64,000 nucleotides of DNA from Diphasiastrum complanatum (GCA_029204225.1 CM055100.1:16632164-16696163); one strand, 5' to 3'; counted from the first letter of the stretch, positions 15,264-30,000 are shown. Program-made: numbers and translations. Notes: generated by a model not told the origin, from the letters alone.

Positions 15264-17679
15264 CTCCTGGTAGAGGTAGATCACCAAATGCCGTACTAGT
15301 CATGAGGAGTCTATTGAGGTAGAAACTCAATTAATTAGTTGTAATTGTATGGTCCGGGTGGTCATCAATACCCATTGTTGATTTATCTTGATGTATAGTG
15401 CGGCCTTTACTCGAAATCCGTCATTATCCACTTCTATTGTTAAATCTCCTGTTCGAAGGCCGCGTATCGTAGTATCGAGTCCTATGATCGTAACATAGAG
15501 ACCAGTACTACGAAGTATGGGGCAATATCGGCGTGGTCGGAGGTCCTCTATCATGCCTTGGTTTGTCTCGTAGTATGGTGTTCTGTATTGGGGATGTTCT
15601 AGTGAATGCTAGTGCCATAGATTCTCACTTGGCCAAGTTCTAAAAACTCTAGGAGGTGTGGCTCTTCTCCTCATCTACTCATCATATATGTCATACATAA
15701 CATGTATACATGGACCTCCTATCTCCCTTTCAATTCAAAAGCTGATCGACCTGCACAATCTTCCTTGCAAGAGATGATTGGCTTATGCAAAGTTCTCTTG
15801 GCATTGACAGTCTTCTCAAGACAACTAATGATAGCATCTGTTGTTATTTTGAAGTGTCTGAGAGCATCCTTTGTGGGCTGAATATGACCCAATTAAAGCG
15901 ATTTTCTCCTTTGGCTTCCATTCCACTCTCATGTGACCGGTATCCTAGGATATTATGTGTACACAGGATTGGTCCATCTCAACCCCCCTGTGCTCCATAG
16001 TCCACTTCCCCTTAGCCTGTTCTCTAGACCATCCACCCCTCTATGAAGGATTCTGTAGAGGAGCCTTCGGTCCTACCCTCATTCCTTGCTTCTACTCCTA
16101 GGTCTTGTTCTAATCGTCTATTGGTACTACCGAATAATTCAGGTGACTGTACTGCTTGTTCGAATGGTAGGATTGGTTGGATGACTCCTGTATAGTCCAT
16201 GGAAATGGCGTAGGCTAAATACCAGAATCCGTCAATTATGAACTCGTATGCTTCGAAATAGCACACCCCCTGCGATCTCCATTAGCTCTCCAACCTAGAG
16301 CTGGCTCTCAAAGCTTCACGCTTTGCCCATTTGCGTTTGCAACATTCTGATTCCATCATGAATCACCCCTGTAAGTCTTGTCCATCCAAAGACTCAAGTC
16401 CAATATGGAATAGCTGCCTCCTGATGATCATCCCATGTCAGCCTACAGTGATATCCCTACCAGGTATCCCAATGCCATCGTTGATCTCCAAGATCTGAGC
16501 ATCTACCCTGTAGTGCCCACATGTATTCCCCCAAGCTAGCTCCAAGCTGCTCCTGTGAATGATTCCAAACCATTCCCTGAGAATACATTGAGATGTGAAC
16601 TCGAAAGCCACCATCAAGTCCTTCACATGACTGTGCATGCCAATATCTCTCCAAGTGAACCTGTGAGATCTTCCATGGCCCAAACCAAATGATCTGCACC
16701 CTATCATCACTAGAATTTGCATCCTTGATGCAATCATGATACGGAAAATTATCTTGACTTACCCAAAATAGGCAGTTGAAGTGTATCTCTTTGATGACAA
16801 ACATGATACACTGCTCCACAACTAATTTGACTTGATCAAAATTGACTTACCGACTGCAAAACCGCAAAATCATCACACTCACCACTCTCCAAGAGTCTCC
16901 AAAGTGTGATTATTGACCCGTTCTTCATCCTCTGCATGTCCCACACACAGCTCGTCCAATGCAAGCTCGCTATCTTGCCCAATAGCTTCCAACTGGCACC
17001 ACCTTGCACTTCCATCACCCGTGACCGCCAATATGTGTGTACCTCCAAGCTAGCCCATATTTCCCTCCGAACGAGAAATTTCCAAGCTACAGATGCGTGT
17101 GTCAATGCAGCTATCACCTGACTCGACAATGCTGCTACCGATTATACCTGTGAGAGCATTCCTCCAAAATGCCACTTGACGTTGGTTGGTTCGAACCCCA
17201 AGAGTTGAACCTGATCACAAGAATTTTTCACTTGTAATCGGCATACCATGCCTACCTCGCACCTGTGATTGCTTGCCCTCTCAAAATTGTCGCCAATGAT
17301 GAGTAGTCACCGCCAAACTGCACTTCCGTCGCCAATACTAGCTTTCTCCACACAATTCTGCTACCATTCGCCCCCATACTGCATTTACTGCTTCCAAACG
17401 CCCTGTTACCCTGTCAGGAGTAAGTAATGATGATTTGGAAGTGATTGTGCCTCATTATACCGCCATGTAGCAGGTTTCACCAACCAAAAATTGGCCCTAC
17501 AATACCCAAATAGCGAATGTAGCCCATCACTAGGTCACTCGCACTCTGCTCGATAGAATGGTGATGAAAACACCCCGAAACACCTTTCTCCCTACTCTGT
17601 GACGTCGCTCTGTCCGCTTGCTCTGAGGACAATTGAGATAATTCAATGTCTATGGAGCTTAACCGAGCAAGTGATAAGT

Positions 17680-18220
17680 TGTTGAATATATGTACATGGC
17701 TAACTAATTAAAAGAATAGTTAATATGTACTTTACAATTAGGATTAAGGCACTACGTGCTGTTGGTAATCGTCTTTGGAAGATATTTGATTATGTCCGGT
17801 CGCGATGAAGGTATTGATGAGCCACCGATTGGTAGTCGCCTTCGGATGATATTTGATTATGTTTGGTCGTGATGAAGGTACTGATGAGCCACCGATTGTT
17901 CGAGTCGACTTTTGGAGTTGATATTGACATACTGTGTAATTGGTGAAGTCGAATTGTCGATGTCGGGTGTTCGACGAATAATCAGTGTCGGTTGAGTAGA
18001 TGTGTCCGACAAATAGTCAAAGTAGACCGAATAGTCAAAGGATGGCTGAATAGTCAGTGTTGGCTGAGTAGGACACTGTCATCTATTTCTTTGTATTTCT
18101 ATAGACTGTCAAGAAACAAGTGTATTTCTGCAGAGTATGCGACTATTAAGTATTTACAACAACTAGTGAATGGATATAGATTAGCAGAGAGATAGGGATG
18201 GAGAGGATAGAAATCCAACA
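17680..18220 (-). mobile_element. Reversed LTR candidate with polypurine tract
   Basis: The segment starts TGTTG and ends CAACA, the inverted TG...CA ends of an LTR. Directly after it lies ACCCCCCTTAATA, which read on the minus strand is a polypurine tract (TATTAAGGGGGGT) abutting the LTR start. It would therefore be the 3' LTR of a minus-strand retrotransposon whose body would lie above 18.2 kb. I found neither partner LTR nor target duplication. Confidence 0.5.
17762..17896. repeat. 67-bp tandem duplication inside the LTR candidate
   Basis: Two head-to-tail units with landmarks TTGGTA.TCG, GATATTTGATTATGT and GATGAGCCACCGATTG. They differ by several substitutions, so the duplication is not recent. 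Confidence 0.85.
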
Positions 18221-19374
<1,154 letters not shown>

Positions 19375-19375
19375 G

Positions 19376-19386
19376 TGGTATCAGAG
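19376..19386 (+). other. Primer-binding site, initiator tRNA-Met
   Basis: TGGTATCAGAG follows a CACACA LTR-type end with one base between. No copia gag follows; the next recognisable text is a reversed NLR remnant, so the element is truncated just after the primer site. Confidence 0.6.
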
Positions 19387-19591
19387 TTGATAATTCATCA
19401 GAGCCATCCTTAACATCATATCCATCCACCGTCGCTCGTTGTAGGATTGATAGGGTTTGAGCACATTGCAAGAAATACGTTGTTTGAAAGAATCCATGAG
19501 AATAGAATTTGGAATACCTTGACACTCTGTCGCTCGATGGGAACACATGCGAAGAAATTTCTCAAAGTGTCAATGCAAAGTGCCATATGTC

Positions 19592-19900
19592 TTAATTGCC
19601 GGTGCAATGAAAGCATCGGTCAGAGTAGTTTTTTTCCTTCTCTTGTGTTGCCATCCCTGTCGTCTCTCTTGGTGTGAAGGCGGAGCGAGGCAGTAGGTCA
19701 CCACGTGTGGGATTAACATCTGCCAAAGTATGAAGCCCATCCCGAGAGATGACAATGTCAACATGCCTGCGCGAAGAGTGAGACACAATAGAAGGAAGGA
19801 CATGTGACTGCTCTATGAGGACATGGAATCCTCCATCTCTAGCTATAGTGGCCGCTGCATCTCTAACAACATCATGCATAACTGTGTGCTCACTTCCAGA
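19592..19900 (-). pseudogene. NLR (CC-NB-ARC type) winged-helix remnant
   Basis: On the minus strand the text GSEHTVMHDVVRDAAATIAR leads into DGGFHVLIEQSHVLPS. MHDVVRD..xxIA is the MHD-region signature at the end of the NB-ARC domain of plant CC-type disease-resistance proteins. About 80 codons follow that could be the linker to the leucine-rich repeats, then a stop. No P-loop, kinase-2 or GLPL motif can be seen in the 400 bp upstream (19.9-20.3 kb), although this region is GC-rich and open in one frame and may hold decayed NB-ARC text. A gene fragment, probably captured or left over. Confidence 0.6.
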
Positions 19901-21122
19901 AGGACATCAGAGGAGGTGGATAGCAAGAGCATCAATAGGCTAATTACATACACACTTGGAGAGACCCAAGGCCGAAGGGTGAGGTAGCCCCAAGCGAAGA
20001 TGGAGAGCGGTGGTGAAGACAGTCGAAGACAATAGAAAGGATGGAATAATAGGCTGAGCTAACAACCAAGCCCCCCGCACCTGGACCCACACAAGAAAGA
20101 AGCCAAGCTCGATGCAACGCCGAAGGTACCTCAAAGAGCATGCTGGAAAGGTTTTGTTTGTGCACACGCTCCAAGAGAGTCTCTTGTAGGTGATCCGAGC
20201 TAAAAGTGAGAAGTTACTCATTAGGAGGAAGACATGCTCGGGTAGAGAGGGGGAGAAGCTCCCGCGCACAGCGATGAGGAGATGCTAAAAAGGTAGAGAA
20301 CCACTATTTATAATAACTAAGCCTGATTCCAAGCTGAAAGGGTCTCCACACCATCCAAAGAACAAAAGGTAGGCAAAAAAATCCATAATAGAGTTGTCAA
20401 AGGAAGGAAGAAGATGCATAAAATCCTGAGTATGGGGAAAAGTCCGCAACAGGGAAGGACGCTGAATGAAGCAATATGTCAAGATGCCAAACGTGACATG
20501 AGTGTTTCCCAGTCTGGGAAGCATATATGAATGAGCAACATTCTCCTGGAGAGCCTCACCAAGAAAAGCAGAGTTGAAAAAGTAGAACCAAAAGGAACAC
20601 CCAGAATGCGAATGCCATCCAAAGGCATTGTTTTTTATCTTTTTGATAACAATAATAGTCTTTCAATGGTTAGCTCATTCTTGTATTTTTCTCTCAAAGA
20701 TCAAACTAAGCATACTATCATAAATATCAACTAATTTACATTTATTTATATACAATGGGTACAAATGGCCCTACAAGATATGGGCAAACGATACGGAGAG
20801 GCCCCTCTTTCATGGGCATGAGGCCCCTCAATACGAGTACGAGGTCCTCAATGCTAGACACAAAAGTCAACACTTTTGACTGAAGTTGATGCCCATATTC
20901 ACCTTGCAAGCGTTGACCTCCAAGACTTGGGGTGAGGAGAAAGAAAGATATCACCAGGATACTTTTCAGGGACAATCGGGTCCTTTTCAATGAGTCAATG
21001 GCTTGTGAACCATTTGGCCTTGTATTTCATGATGTTCTTTTTATAAGCCCCCTCCCCCCACCCCAAGGATGGAGTCCTTATCAAAGTTGTGAAAGGTATG
21101 TATGCCAGGAAGAGAGTATGGG

Positions 21123-21125
<3 letters not shown>

Positions 21126-21160
<35 letters not shown>

Positions 21161-21165
21161 CCCCC
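21126..21165. repeat. (CA)n microsatellite followed by C run
   Basis: About 16 CA units run directly into a run of eight C. Confidence 0.95.
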
Positions 21166-21463
21166 TCATGTGGATCAAAATCTAGAATATGACGTAAGAA
21201 GAATCATTCACCAAGGTTGCACTAGTACTTACCTATGCATAGAGCTTGCTATTGAGTTCTATGGTGTTTTACGAATGAATCGTTGAATATAAAAAAACAT
21301 GAGCCTCATGAGTGAGGCAAGAACCTTTAAGGGCAATTTGTTTTCCCCTAGATAGTGGTATGTCCTAATTTCAAACCATTGTTTGCATTCTTGCCAAATT
21401 GGATAAGATTGTTCAATGGCAGTGAAGATCCATGCTCAAATTGGCCTTCATGCCCCAATAGCC

Positions 21464-21630
21464 CACTTTCTCCAAAAATTGAGAGCTTTGTGCTATGTAT
21501 TTGTGGGCACTTGCCTAAATATGTAGCTCTAATTTTGATGTGTGCATGCCGCAAGAGCTCACTTGCTCCAAAAGTTGGAGCTTTGTGCTTTGTATTGTGG
21601 GCACTAGCCTAAATATGTAGTTGTAAGTTT
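21464..21630. repeat. 96-bp imperfect tandem duplication
   Basis: Two units with landmarks CACTT.CTCCAAAA, GAGCTTTGTGCT, GTGGGCACT and GCCTAAATATGTAG, starting at 21464 and 21560. Several substitutions and short indels separate them. Confidence 0.85.
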
Positions 21631-22749
21631 ATGTAAAACTCAAGGAATGATGTTCATGTAAAACATAAAATATTGAACATAGTGGTTGAATTTTTCAAGT
21701 GCTGGATAAGAGCTTGGTTTGTGGTTTATCCACCTAGGTTGATATTTTGATACACATGTGACTCGTGAGCGTATCTTGTGCTCTTGTGGGCTCGAACAAA
21801 ATTTGAATGCTGCCCTTCAAGGTGATGTTGCTTCTTGGACAAAGTTAGAAGGTCAAAATTTAGGGCCTTGTTGATATTTGTACCAAAGTTTCAGGGATGT
21901 CCTCGGGCCCTTGCTCCAACTTGGATGAAAGCTGAAGTATTTGTGTGAAGTTTGAAGGTTGTCCTTTTGGGGTGATGCTTGCCCTTTGAGACAATTTACC
22001 TTTCCCTCAGAGGTAGATATGCCGATCCTTGAGAGAGCGAGGCTCAAGGTGGTTTTAAAAGCACTTGCTAGGCAATCAACCTGCTTACACTAGTCAGCGA
22101 GCTGAGCTGGGAGTTGACATATATGTAGAAACCATGAGGTGATAGGTAAGGAGGCAAGAAGGAGACGATTTCAAATACTGACTCCTTGTAGGGTAGCCCC
22201 GAGACTTGTCATGCGACAAGTGCCAGAGCAAGTTTGGGAAGCACAAAATAATTCACTTGGTTGGACTTGCCCATGTGACAACCCTATGATGAGACCAATG
22301 TGAGATTTCAATTCCTCGCCTACAAGGTAACGAGCATGATCTTTTTGATGTAGTTTATTAGTGAACATGTCCGAGGCGGTTCATATTAGTGCTCGTAAAA
22401 GAAGTTTGAACCCAACATTGTAAAAACGCCATGACACTCTAGTGAAGTAGATCTAAGACCAGAATAAAACCTCGAAGGCAGAGCTGAAACTAATCGAATT
22501 TTTTGTGAGTGGAAAACTTGCAAATTTGAAAATGGTGATAGAATGTGAATTTCATAGATTGGCCTTTTTTTTTATTCCTCAAATTTTTAGGCCACTTGTT
22601 CATATTCAAAGCTAATAGGCCATTACAATTTCTTGCCGTTCAACTAACACGAGCCACATGGCAAGGCCACCTGTCATTTTGACCTCCATGTGACTATCCC
22701 CCGTCCCGTCCCATTCCGTCTTCATTTTTGAAAAAAGACTATTGGTCGC

Positions 22750-23000
22750 TGCTGCTGCTTCTTCTGTTATGTCTACCGATGGAAGAGGAGAACAGAGAAG
22801 AACGGCGCCATGATGATGATGATGAGCAAAAGCAGCAGCAGAAGGCGAAGCTGTAGCATCATTTCACGCCATCTGACGCAAAATCAAGGCGCATGTCAGA
22901 TTGCGAAAGGTTGATCGATCAAAAGAAAAAGAAGAAGAAGAAGAAGGAAAAGATGGATGAGGATTGTTTACGGAAGAATAATGAGTGAATGAATGGATGA
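22750..23000 (+). promoter_or_regulatory. Probable 5' leader of the kinase gene, with upstream ORFs
   Basis: A purine-rich stretch with CTG, GATGAT, AGC and GAAGAA runs, unlike the AT-rich surroundings and typical of plant 5' untranslated leaders. It holds several upstream start codons. One frame at 22779-22856 encodes 25 residues rich in Glu, Arg, Asp and Gln (start MEEENREERRHDDDDEQ). If this is the first exon, an intron of about 1 kb separates it from the UspA exon at 24.0 kb. The placement rests on composition only. Confidence 0.35.
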
Positions 23001-24044
23001 ATAGCTCTCTGCTTTCTGCGTAGATTCCGTTTTTTGTTTTTCGATTAGATGTTGTTATCCGTTAGTCATTTTCTGAACTGTTGCAATTTGACTTGCCTTC
23101 GGTTGCTCGCTGTCGTTGCATAATGCCCTGGATTTCGTCAACTTAGCTTAGTCTGTAGGGATCTGGAGCATAAGGCGGGCCTCTGGTAGGAGGATTGGCT
23201 TCAGTTTTGGTCAGGTTTGGCAATAAATAGCTAATCAATGCTTCTTGCTACAATGCTGTTGAATAAGCTTAAGCTTGCTCTTCTTTCCGTTTCTATCTAC
23301 TCTACTTGGAAAGCGTGAGCTTCACCTTTGTCAACTGTGATGCATCCACTTTTCGAATTGCTTGTTGATTAATCGTTTCTGCTTGTTTCCGTTGCATTGA
23401 CGCTTGTCATCGCATTGGTGCGGCTCTTTCCCCGGCTTTTTTCCTTTTTACGGAGCAGGCTTATACATGAAGCATTTTTGCTTCTAAGAGAGCAAACTTA
23501 TACATGAAATTTCTTTTAAAATCGCAGCTATGATCGTATTATAGTTCATCCGCCTTGATAGCGTCTTTGTTTACATGGAGTCACCAAGCTTCTTGATCGT
23601 ATAGACACCGCACTCTTCTTCAAAGCAATCGAGCACTCTGTCGTTTGAGCGAGGACTGTGACTGGCGGTTTTGTGAATTGTGCACACGTTAGCGGCTCGC
23701 GTCATTTGCAGCTGACTTTTACTTGACGCTTTAGCTTTGCTTGAAAACGGAAGTTGAGAATTAAGCTCCAATCTTCTAATAAAGTCTTACTTGCACATCA
23801 TTAGAATTGAATGTGGCAGCGGGTTGTGTACTGATAAATATGAAGCTGTGCTTGGGAAAGAGCAGACTTCTTGATTCCTTTTGCTATCAATTTTGGCTGG
23901 TTACCCTGGAGCATTAGCTTAGTCAGAGAAAGTAAGTTCATCTTAGTATAAAAAACAGAGCAAGATAATCGACACTGAATGTGAGAATGTCTGAAATGGC
24001 GCTACTGCCAGAATCATTGCAAGATTAATCGACGTGGCTGGTAA

Positions 24045-27000
24045 AAAACGGTGGTTCTGGATGTCAGTTTGCGAGAACTAAGCTTGGAGCTCGTGTCACG
24101 GGCCATTTCTGTAGCAACACAACAACTAGGAGATCATTTCATCGCTTTGCATGTCCTCATCCAGTCCTGCGCTCTGCTTTGTTGTGAGCATACATAGCTC
24201 ATTTCTCTTATATGTGTCATTTCTGATGTTTTCCTACTAAGTGCAAAGGCTTTTAACCAATTCTTGTGAAATGAGCATTTTATACTTGATAGTGAAGATT
24301 ATTCAAACAGAGTGCATGCCTCTTGCAAAGAGGCCCTTCAGACAAACCACTGTGTGTGGAAGTGTACGACTAGAAAAATCTTCCATTCAGCTTTTGCATA
24401 TAGTTTCCGGATATGTTCGATTTCTATGTCAGAGAAGTGATTGAGAGCTACAGTTACGTTCACTTTCCATGTTTTCTGGTTAGTTTGAACACACAGGCTT
24501 GTGGATTACGGCCCATCAGTACAGGGAAACCACTGCCTGTTTAACTTAGACCTGTTTTGTTGATTAGGTGATGAGACTAGGAATGATGGTCAACATGTCA
24601 AAGCTATCAACAAGGACGGAGCTGCTATGTTTTTGATGCTAAAACAGTGGAAGACCTACTGCGACATAAGACTGGTAGGCTCAGGTCCTGCAAACAAAAG
24701 CCAGTGTCTGAACTTGGTTATACTGCAGTTCTTCCGCAGGTGTCTTTAGATGGCTTGGCAGTGTACCTGTTAGGCGTTGAAAAATCACTCACGTATGGTT
24801 GAGGGGATATCGGATACAATCATAAATATCTGATCAATCTATCTCTCAGATTTCTCATATGTTCTTACATAAAGCTAGGCAGACAATTTCTGATGTGGGT
24901 AGGTGGTCCATACAGGTTAAAATGGAACTCAAAATCGTGAAAGGAAACAAACTCGAGAACCTTTTGGTTCAAGAGGCAACAACTTCAGATGCAACCGTGG
25001 TTGTGCTAGGCTTATCAAATGACAAAGATTCACCCAGGTACTTATTTTGTGTAGTAAAGTATCAAAGCTATTGAGCAATCATACCACGTTAGTATAGTGT
25101 ATTCTTTCTGTGGTTTTGAATTTATCAAGATCAGCCAACATTTGTCATACTTTTGAGCTCACAAAATTAAACAATCCCTAAAACAAGAATAACCTGCAAA
25201 TATGTCTCCAAACTTAAAGCTACTTAAGGTTTAAGGGATCTAAGAATTTTAGAGCACTGACATCCGAGACTCAGCTTGCTGGCTGGAAATTTTAAAAGTG
25301 AAATTGTCACCTCTGTGCAAAACCAATCACCCTCACCCAGGAAGAACCCCCTTCAAGGCAACTTCAAGTTTTGGAACTATAGCTACAAAAAATCTCAACT
25401 CTAGAGGTTTTAAATTTTTTCAATCTATTCAAATTGATGCAAGGCTACAACATTTGTCCCACTCCCAACAGTTTGAAAATTTCAAAAATTATTTTGAATG
25501 TAATTATTCAAACCTAGACATTTTGGATGATAGGCGTGCATGGGAGATAACATACAGGTTTCCTATGATAATCTATGTTGTATGCCAAGTACATCATCTC
25601 TACTATTTTTACATAGACTGCAGAGTATAATGTTTTTTTAAAATAGAAGCTTCCAGAATTCCGTAAGTTGAATCTACTTGATTTGAATGCAGCAGTAACT
25701 AGGCTTGAAACTTTTTGATTTCAAGTGTCACAGATGGTCTAGAATATGCTGATAGGCTTGGGCTTACATCTTTCTTGTTTCAGAACAGTTCATGAATAAA
25801 TGGTTTCTTGATGCAAGGTTTTGAGAATTTGCTTGGAAACTTTTCAAGTGAAGAATTTGAAGTCTCTAATCATATTCATTTTGTTTAGGTAAACTGTGTC
25901 CTGTATGGCCTTGTTAGGATGCTAGCAGCTATGAATTTTGTTGTTACCCTTTGCTTTCAGTCCCAGCCAAGTACTTATTTTCATTACCTTACTGAATAAT
26001 TGATTTAGGCCATGTACAGCCGTACATATGCATAATAATTTATTTACAGTTCGACCCACCACTACTTACAGAACCATGGAAAACGAATGTGTAAGTGAAA
26101 CTAGTGTCAACCATTTTGTTACTCAGAAAGTTTTAAATTTGAAACATGGACTGATCCAATCTCTCAAACATCATCATAGCCGATGATCTTTATCATCTAA
26201 TAGACACATTGAAACTTCATTTGGAATTTTTGGTTTTTTGTGAATTCAAAGGGAAGGATATATGGGAAATAGCTAGGTAGAGTGCTATAACCAGATAAGA
26301 CATAGTTGACAGACATTCTGACATTGAATAAATCTGGGTGTTTGTGTTTTTGATCTCCAACACTATGCTGTGATTGTTCGCCAACATTACACTGTAATTG
26401 TAAAGCATGGAAGTTTTGATTGTTTGTTGTGTAGCAGAAAAAAACTGGTATATTAAGGGTTTCCTGAAGTCTATAATCAGTCTTGCTCTATCATGAAAGG
26501 AAAGATGCAATCAGCATTTACATTGCAAACCGCATTTGGTGATCCTATTGTCTTATCAGTGGGTCCTTTTTCTTCAGAGATCCACAGGAGAGCCGTTTAA
26601 CAGATTTTCGTGCTGAACAGTCCACAGGCTGTTCAGTGCTTGTTCTCAAGAATAGAGATATACTGCAGTGTGAAGAGGCTTCTTTGAAGGTTTTTGGGGG
26701 TAAGGACTCACCTTCGCTACAGGAAGGTTAGTCTTCAAACACTTGTCTCTATTTAGCAAGAGTTTGTGTCATACATGATGATAGGTCCAGTTGTTAATAG
26801 GTAGAAAGATGTCATCAGGTATATATTTTATGGTGCAGAAATGATGCTCACCACCTTCTGAGGATGTCCATAGTTAATATACAGTGAGATCAATGACAGA
26901 AAAGAATTCTGAATTTTCCTGCTAAAACAAAAAGTGACTTTAACATGACATTGTACTACTTTACAAGTTTAAGTATCTTTGACAATTTAGAGTGTATAGA

Positions 27001-30000
27001 AGCCTGAAAGACAGATCAATATGTCGCTAACTGCTTTATGACTATTGAAAACACAGTGCAAGCATCACCTGCTGTTACGGATGACTACTCTCCTAGAGGA
27101 GTTCTTGAAAGGACTCGTGCTGGCTTAGATTCAAATGGATGCTCTCCAAGCAGTTGTACTGGATCTTCTCCACACCCAGGATATCTTCCATCTCCTTCTC
27201 AATTAGAAGATGATAGCACAAATGAACCAGAAATACCGGAGTTCACAGGTTCCTGCCTAAGTTTGTGGAAAAATGCTTCAGTGAAACGTCAAAACACATT
27301 TCCATCTAATAGCAGGCCTAAAGGGTGGGTTTTCAGCTCCAGTCATGGTTCATCGCCAAGTGTTCTTGGGTATCCACATCCATCTTCGTCAGAACCAATG
27401 GTATCTCTTGATCGAGAGACTCTACCAGCTATAGCTGTACATGACAGGCTGCCTTGGCAGTGCTTCACTTATGAAGAAATTTCAAGTGCAACACATGAAT
27501 TCAATTCAGGTAGCTCTGATTACACAAATTTGTAGAAGAAATAATTTTGCAAGTTCATACTTGGTCTTGTAAGGGACTTTCTCATTAAACTCACAAAGTA
27601 GTTCATCTGCAAAGATTTGGCATGTTTTAACCTCCTAGTTGGCATAAAACATGATGGCAACATTAACTTTTTAAGCTAGAAGCATAGTGAAATCATTATG
27701 TTTTCTCACTTTTCCTTTTCTCTATCTGTAATCTTTAAGAAACTTTGCTCACTTTCAATCCTATGCCTGATATTTCCTAAAGGCAATCTCGTTGGAAAAG
27801 GTGGATATGCGGAGGTCTACAAGGGCATTCTGCCAAATGGTCAATATGTTGCAGTAAAGAAACTGACAAGAGGGAAGACAGATGATCAGAAGGAAAAGGC
27901 TTTTCTACAAGAGCTTGGGATCATTGCACATATTAGACATCCAAACACATCCTCTTTGATAGGCTTCTGTCTTGAAAAAGGGCTTTACCTCATCCTTCAT
28001 TTCCTGCCACATGGGAGCCTTTCGTCACTCCTACACGGTTAGTTCTAAACGGGAAAATGAGATTAGTACTTTTTTTGCTTATTATCAAAGTGATGCATGA
28101 AATTGTGACATATATGAGATCAAATATAAGGAAAGAGTTCACATGGTCAAGTTTGTGTTGCTTTTTTGTTTGAAATTTGGCCCCATGTTCTTTACTTCTT
28201 GGTACAGATTGAGTTATGTTTAATCTTCATCTTTTAAGTTTCTCAATTTTCTGGCAGAGTATGGTCCTATGTCTCCTCTTGCTTCTGCCTTTACTTATTA
28301 CTGTATGAAGGACAATGTTTGCTTGTACCCATAAATTCAATCCACCAAAATGGTCCACCTTAGTTGAAGATCATATATGAACCCCTTTCTTTGAGTTATT
28401 TCTATGTTCTACAGGGGATTTTTAACATCTTTGGAATTTGATTTAGGGACAGTACTCTTAGTTGGTCGTAGGATATCTAAAATAACCTGTAACCGGAAAG
28501 CAGTTGACATATCTGATCTTCTTTTATTAGTCACATTTTCAAGCATGATTATTCTTTGTCTTCTAAGTTTGTTAATTTTCTGGCAGAATATGTATGAAGG
28601 ACAGTGTTTGCTTGTACCCACAAATTGAATCCACAAAGATGACCCAAACTCATTAAAAAATCATCACATATGAACCTCTTTCTTATGATTTTCATTTCTT
28701 ACAAAAGGGATTTTCAGCACATCCGGAACTTGATTTAGGGACAGTACCATAAATTGGTCATTGTTTATCTGTGCATAATGGAAAACTGTGGACGTATTTG
28801 ATCTATAGATTCCTTTTCACTAGTCATATGTCCAAGGATACCTTGCTGATCTAATAGTTTATCATGTTTGATTCTCTTCATCACTTACACGAATATATCA
28901 GGTACAAATGTCCAACAATTCCAATGGTGCAGAAGGTTTAAAGTGGCGGTGGGCACAGCCCGAGGTTTGGTATACCTTCACCATCGCTGTCAAAGACGAA
29001 CTATTCACAGAGATATCAAAGCTTCAAACATTTTACTAGGTCCAGATTTTGAGCCACAGGTACATAGTCTTTTACGTTTGGATGTCAGCATTGCTTCCTA
29101 AAACAGAAATCTTGTATGCCGTATGTTCAAGTTGAATTCCTGAAGTTTTCATCCACTAAGAATTTTGGCATTTTGTATAGAGGAACTAATCTTGGCTTAA
29201 GCAGCCAACCAAGAAGCCACACAGCCACATTCTGGGGACATCAGCAATGCTTTTCTACTTCTCATTTTCCCAAACCAAATTCTTACTGGATATTTTGGTC
29301 CTTCAGATTTCAGATTTTGGATTAGCGAAGTGGCTTCCTGAGCAGTGTACTCATCTGACGGTATTGCCTATTGAGGGCACATTTGGGTAAGCCATCAAGT
29401 TGAGCACCCTAAATGACCACGTGTTGGACATGGTCGATCCCAATGTTTCATTTAGGAACAAAAGCATTGTAGCCTGGCATCCATCTTCATATCATGTTTG
29501 AATGTTCAAATGCTGAAATAGGTATATGTATACTATATAGATAGGAAAAAAAGGATTGAAAGGGTAGGGGTATTTCATGGCAGAGTGGGGTCTAATACCA
29601 TGGAGTGTGTCATAATGCTGTAGTGGTATAGCACTTTGACACAAACTCTAACTATGCTGGTTGAAATAAATTTGCCAGCTATCTTGCACCTGAATACTTC
29701 ATGCATGGAATTGTTCACGAAAAAACCGATGTTTTTTCTTTTGGTGTATTGCTTCTCGAACTGATCTCAGGACGTCAACCAATTAATTCTTACAAGCAAA
29801 ACATTGTCATTTGGGTACGTCAAAGTTTAACTTCAGATCTCTTGTTGTTATTCACAATCATATTTGCACTTTAGAACTTTGTGTTCAACAGAGGATGATT
29901 CGCTTTGGGAAAGCCGTTTGTAGTAATTCATGACTATTTTCATATGCAGGCGAAGCCTTACCTTGAATCAGGCAATATCCAGGAGCTTGTTGATCCCCAG

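Larger units (their letters stand above)
14224..17679. other. 3.4 kb of unrecognised sequence
   Basis: Minus-strand frames of 60-120 codons (14875-15099, 15327-15554, 16024-16266, 16438-16819, 16836-17129) show no family motif that I can name. Frames are short and overlapping, so decayed retroelement sequence is likely. Local structures inside (a G run and a tandem duplication) are listed separately. Confidence 0.4.
19940..22740. other. 2.8 kb without a clear gene
   Basis: Short frames only, with no recognisable domain. It holds a CA tract, a C run and a 96-bp imperfect duplication (listed separately). The last few hundred bases are the region upstream of the kinase gene. Confidence 0.4.

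Noticed and set aside
15327-15554. 75-codon minus frame as a possible viral relic
   Set aside because: No motif of pararetroviral movement, coat or RT proteins could be identified.
24241-24444. 67-codon frame in the kinase intron as an extra exon
   Set aside because: It lacks UspA similarity, and exons 1 and 2 join in phase without it.
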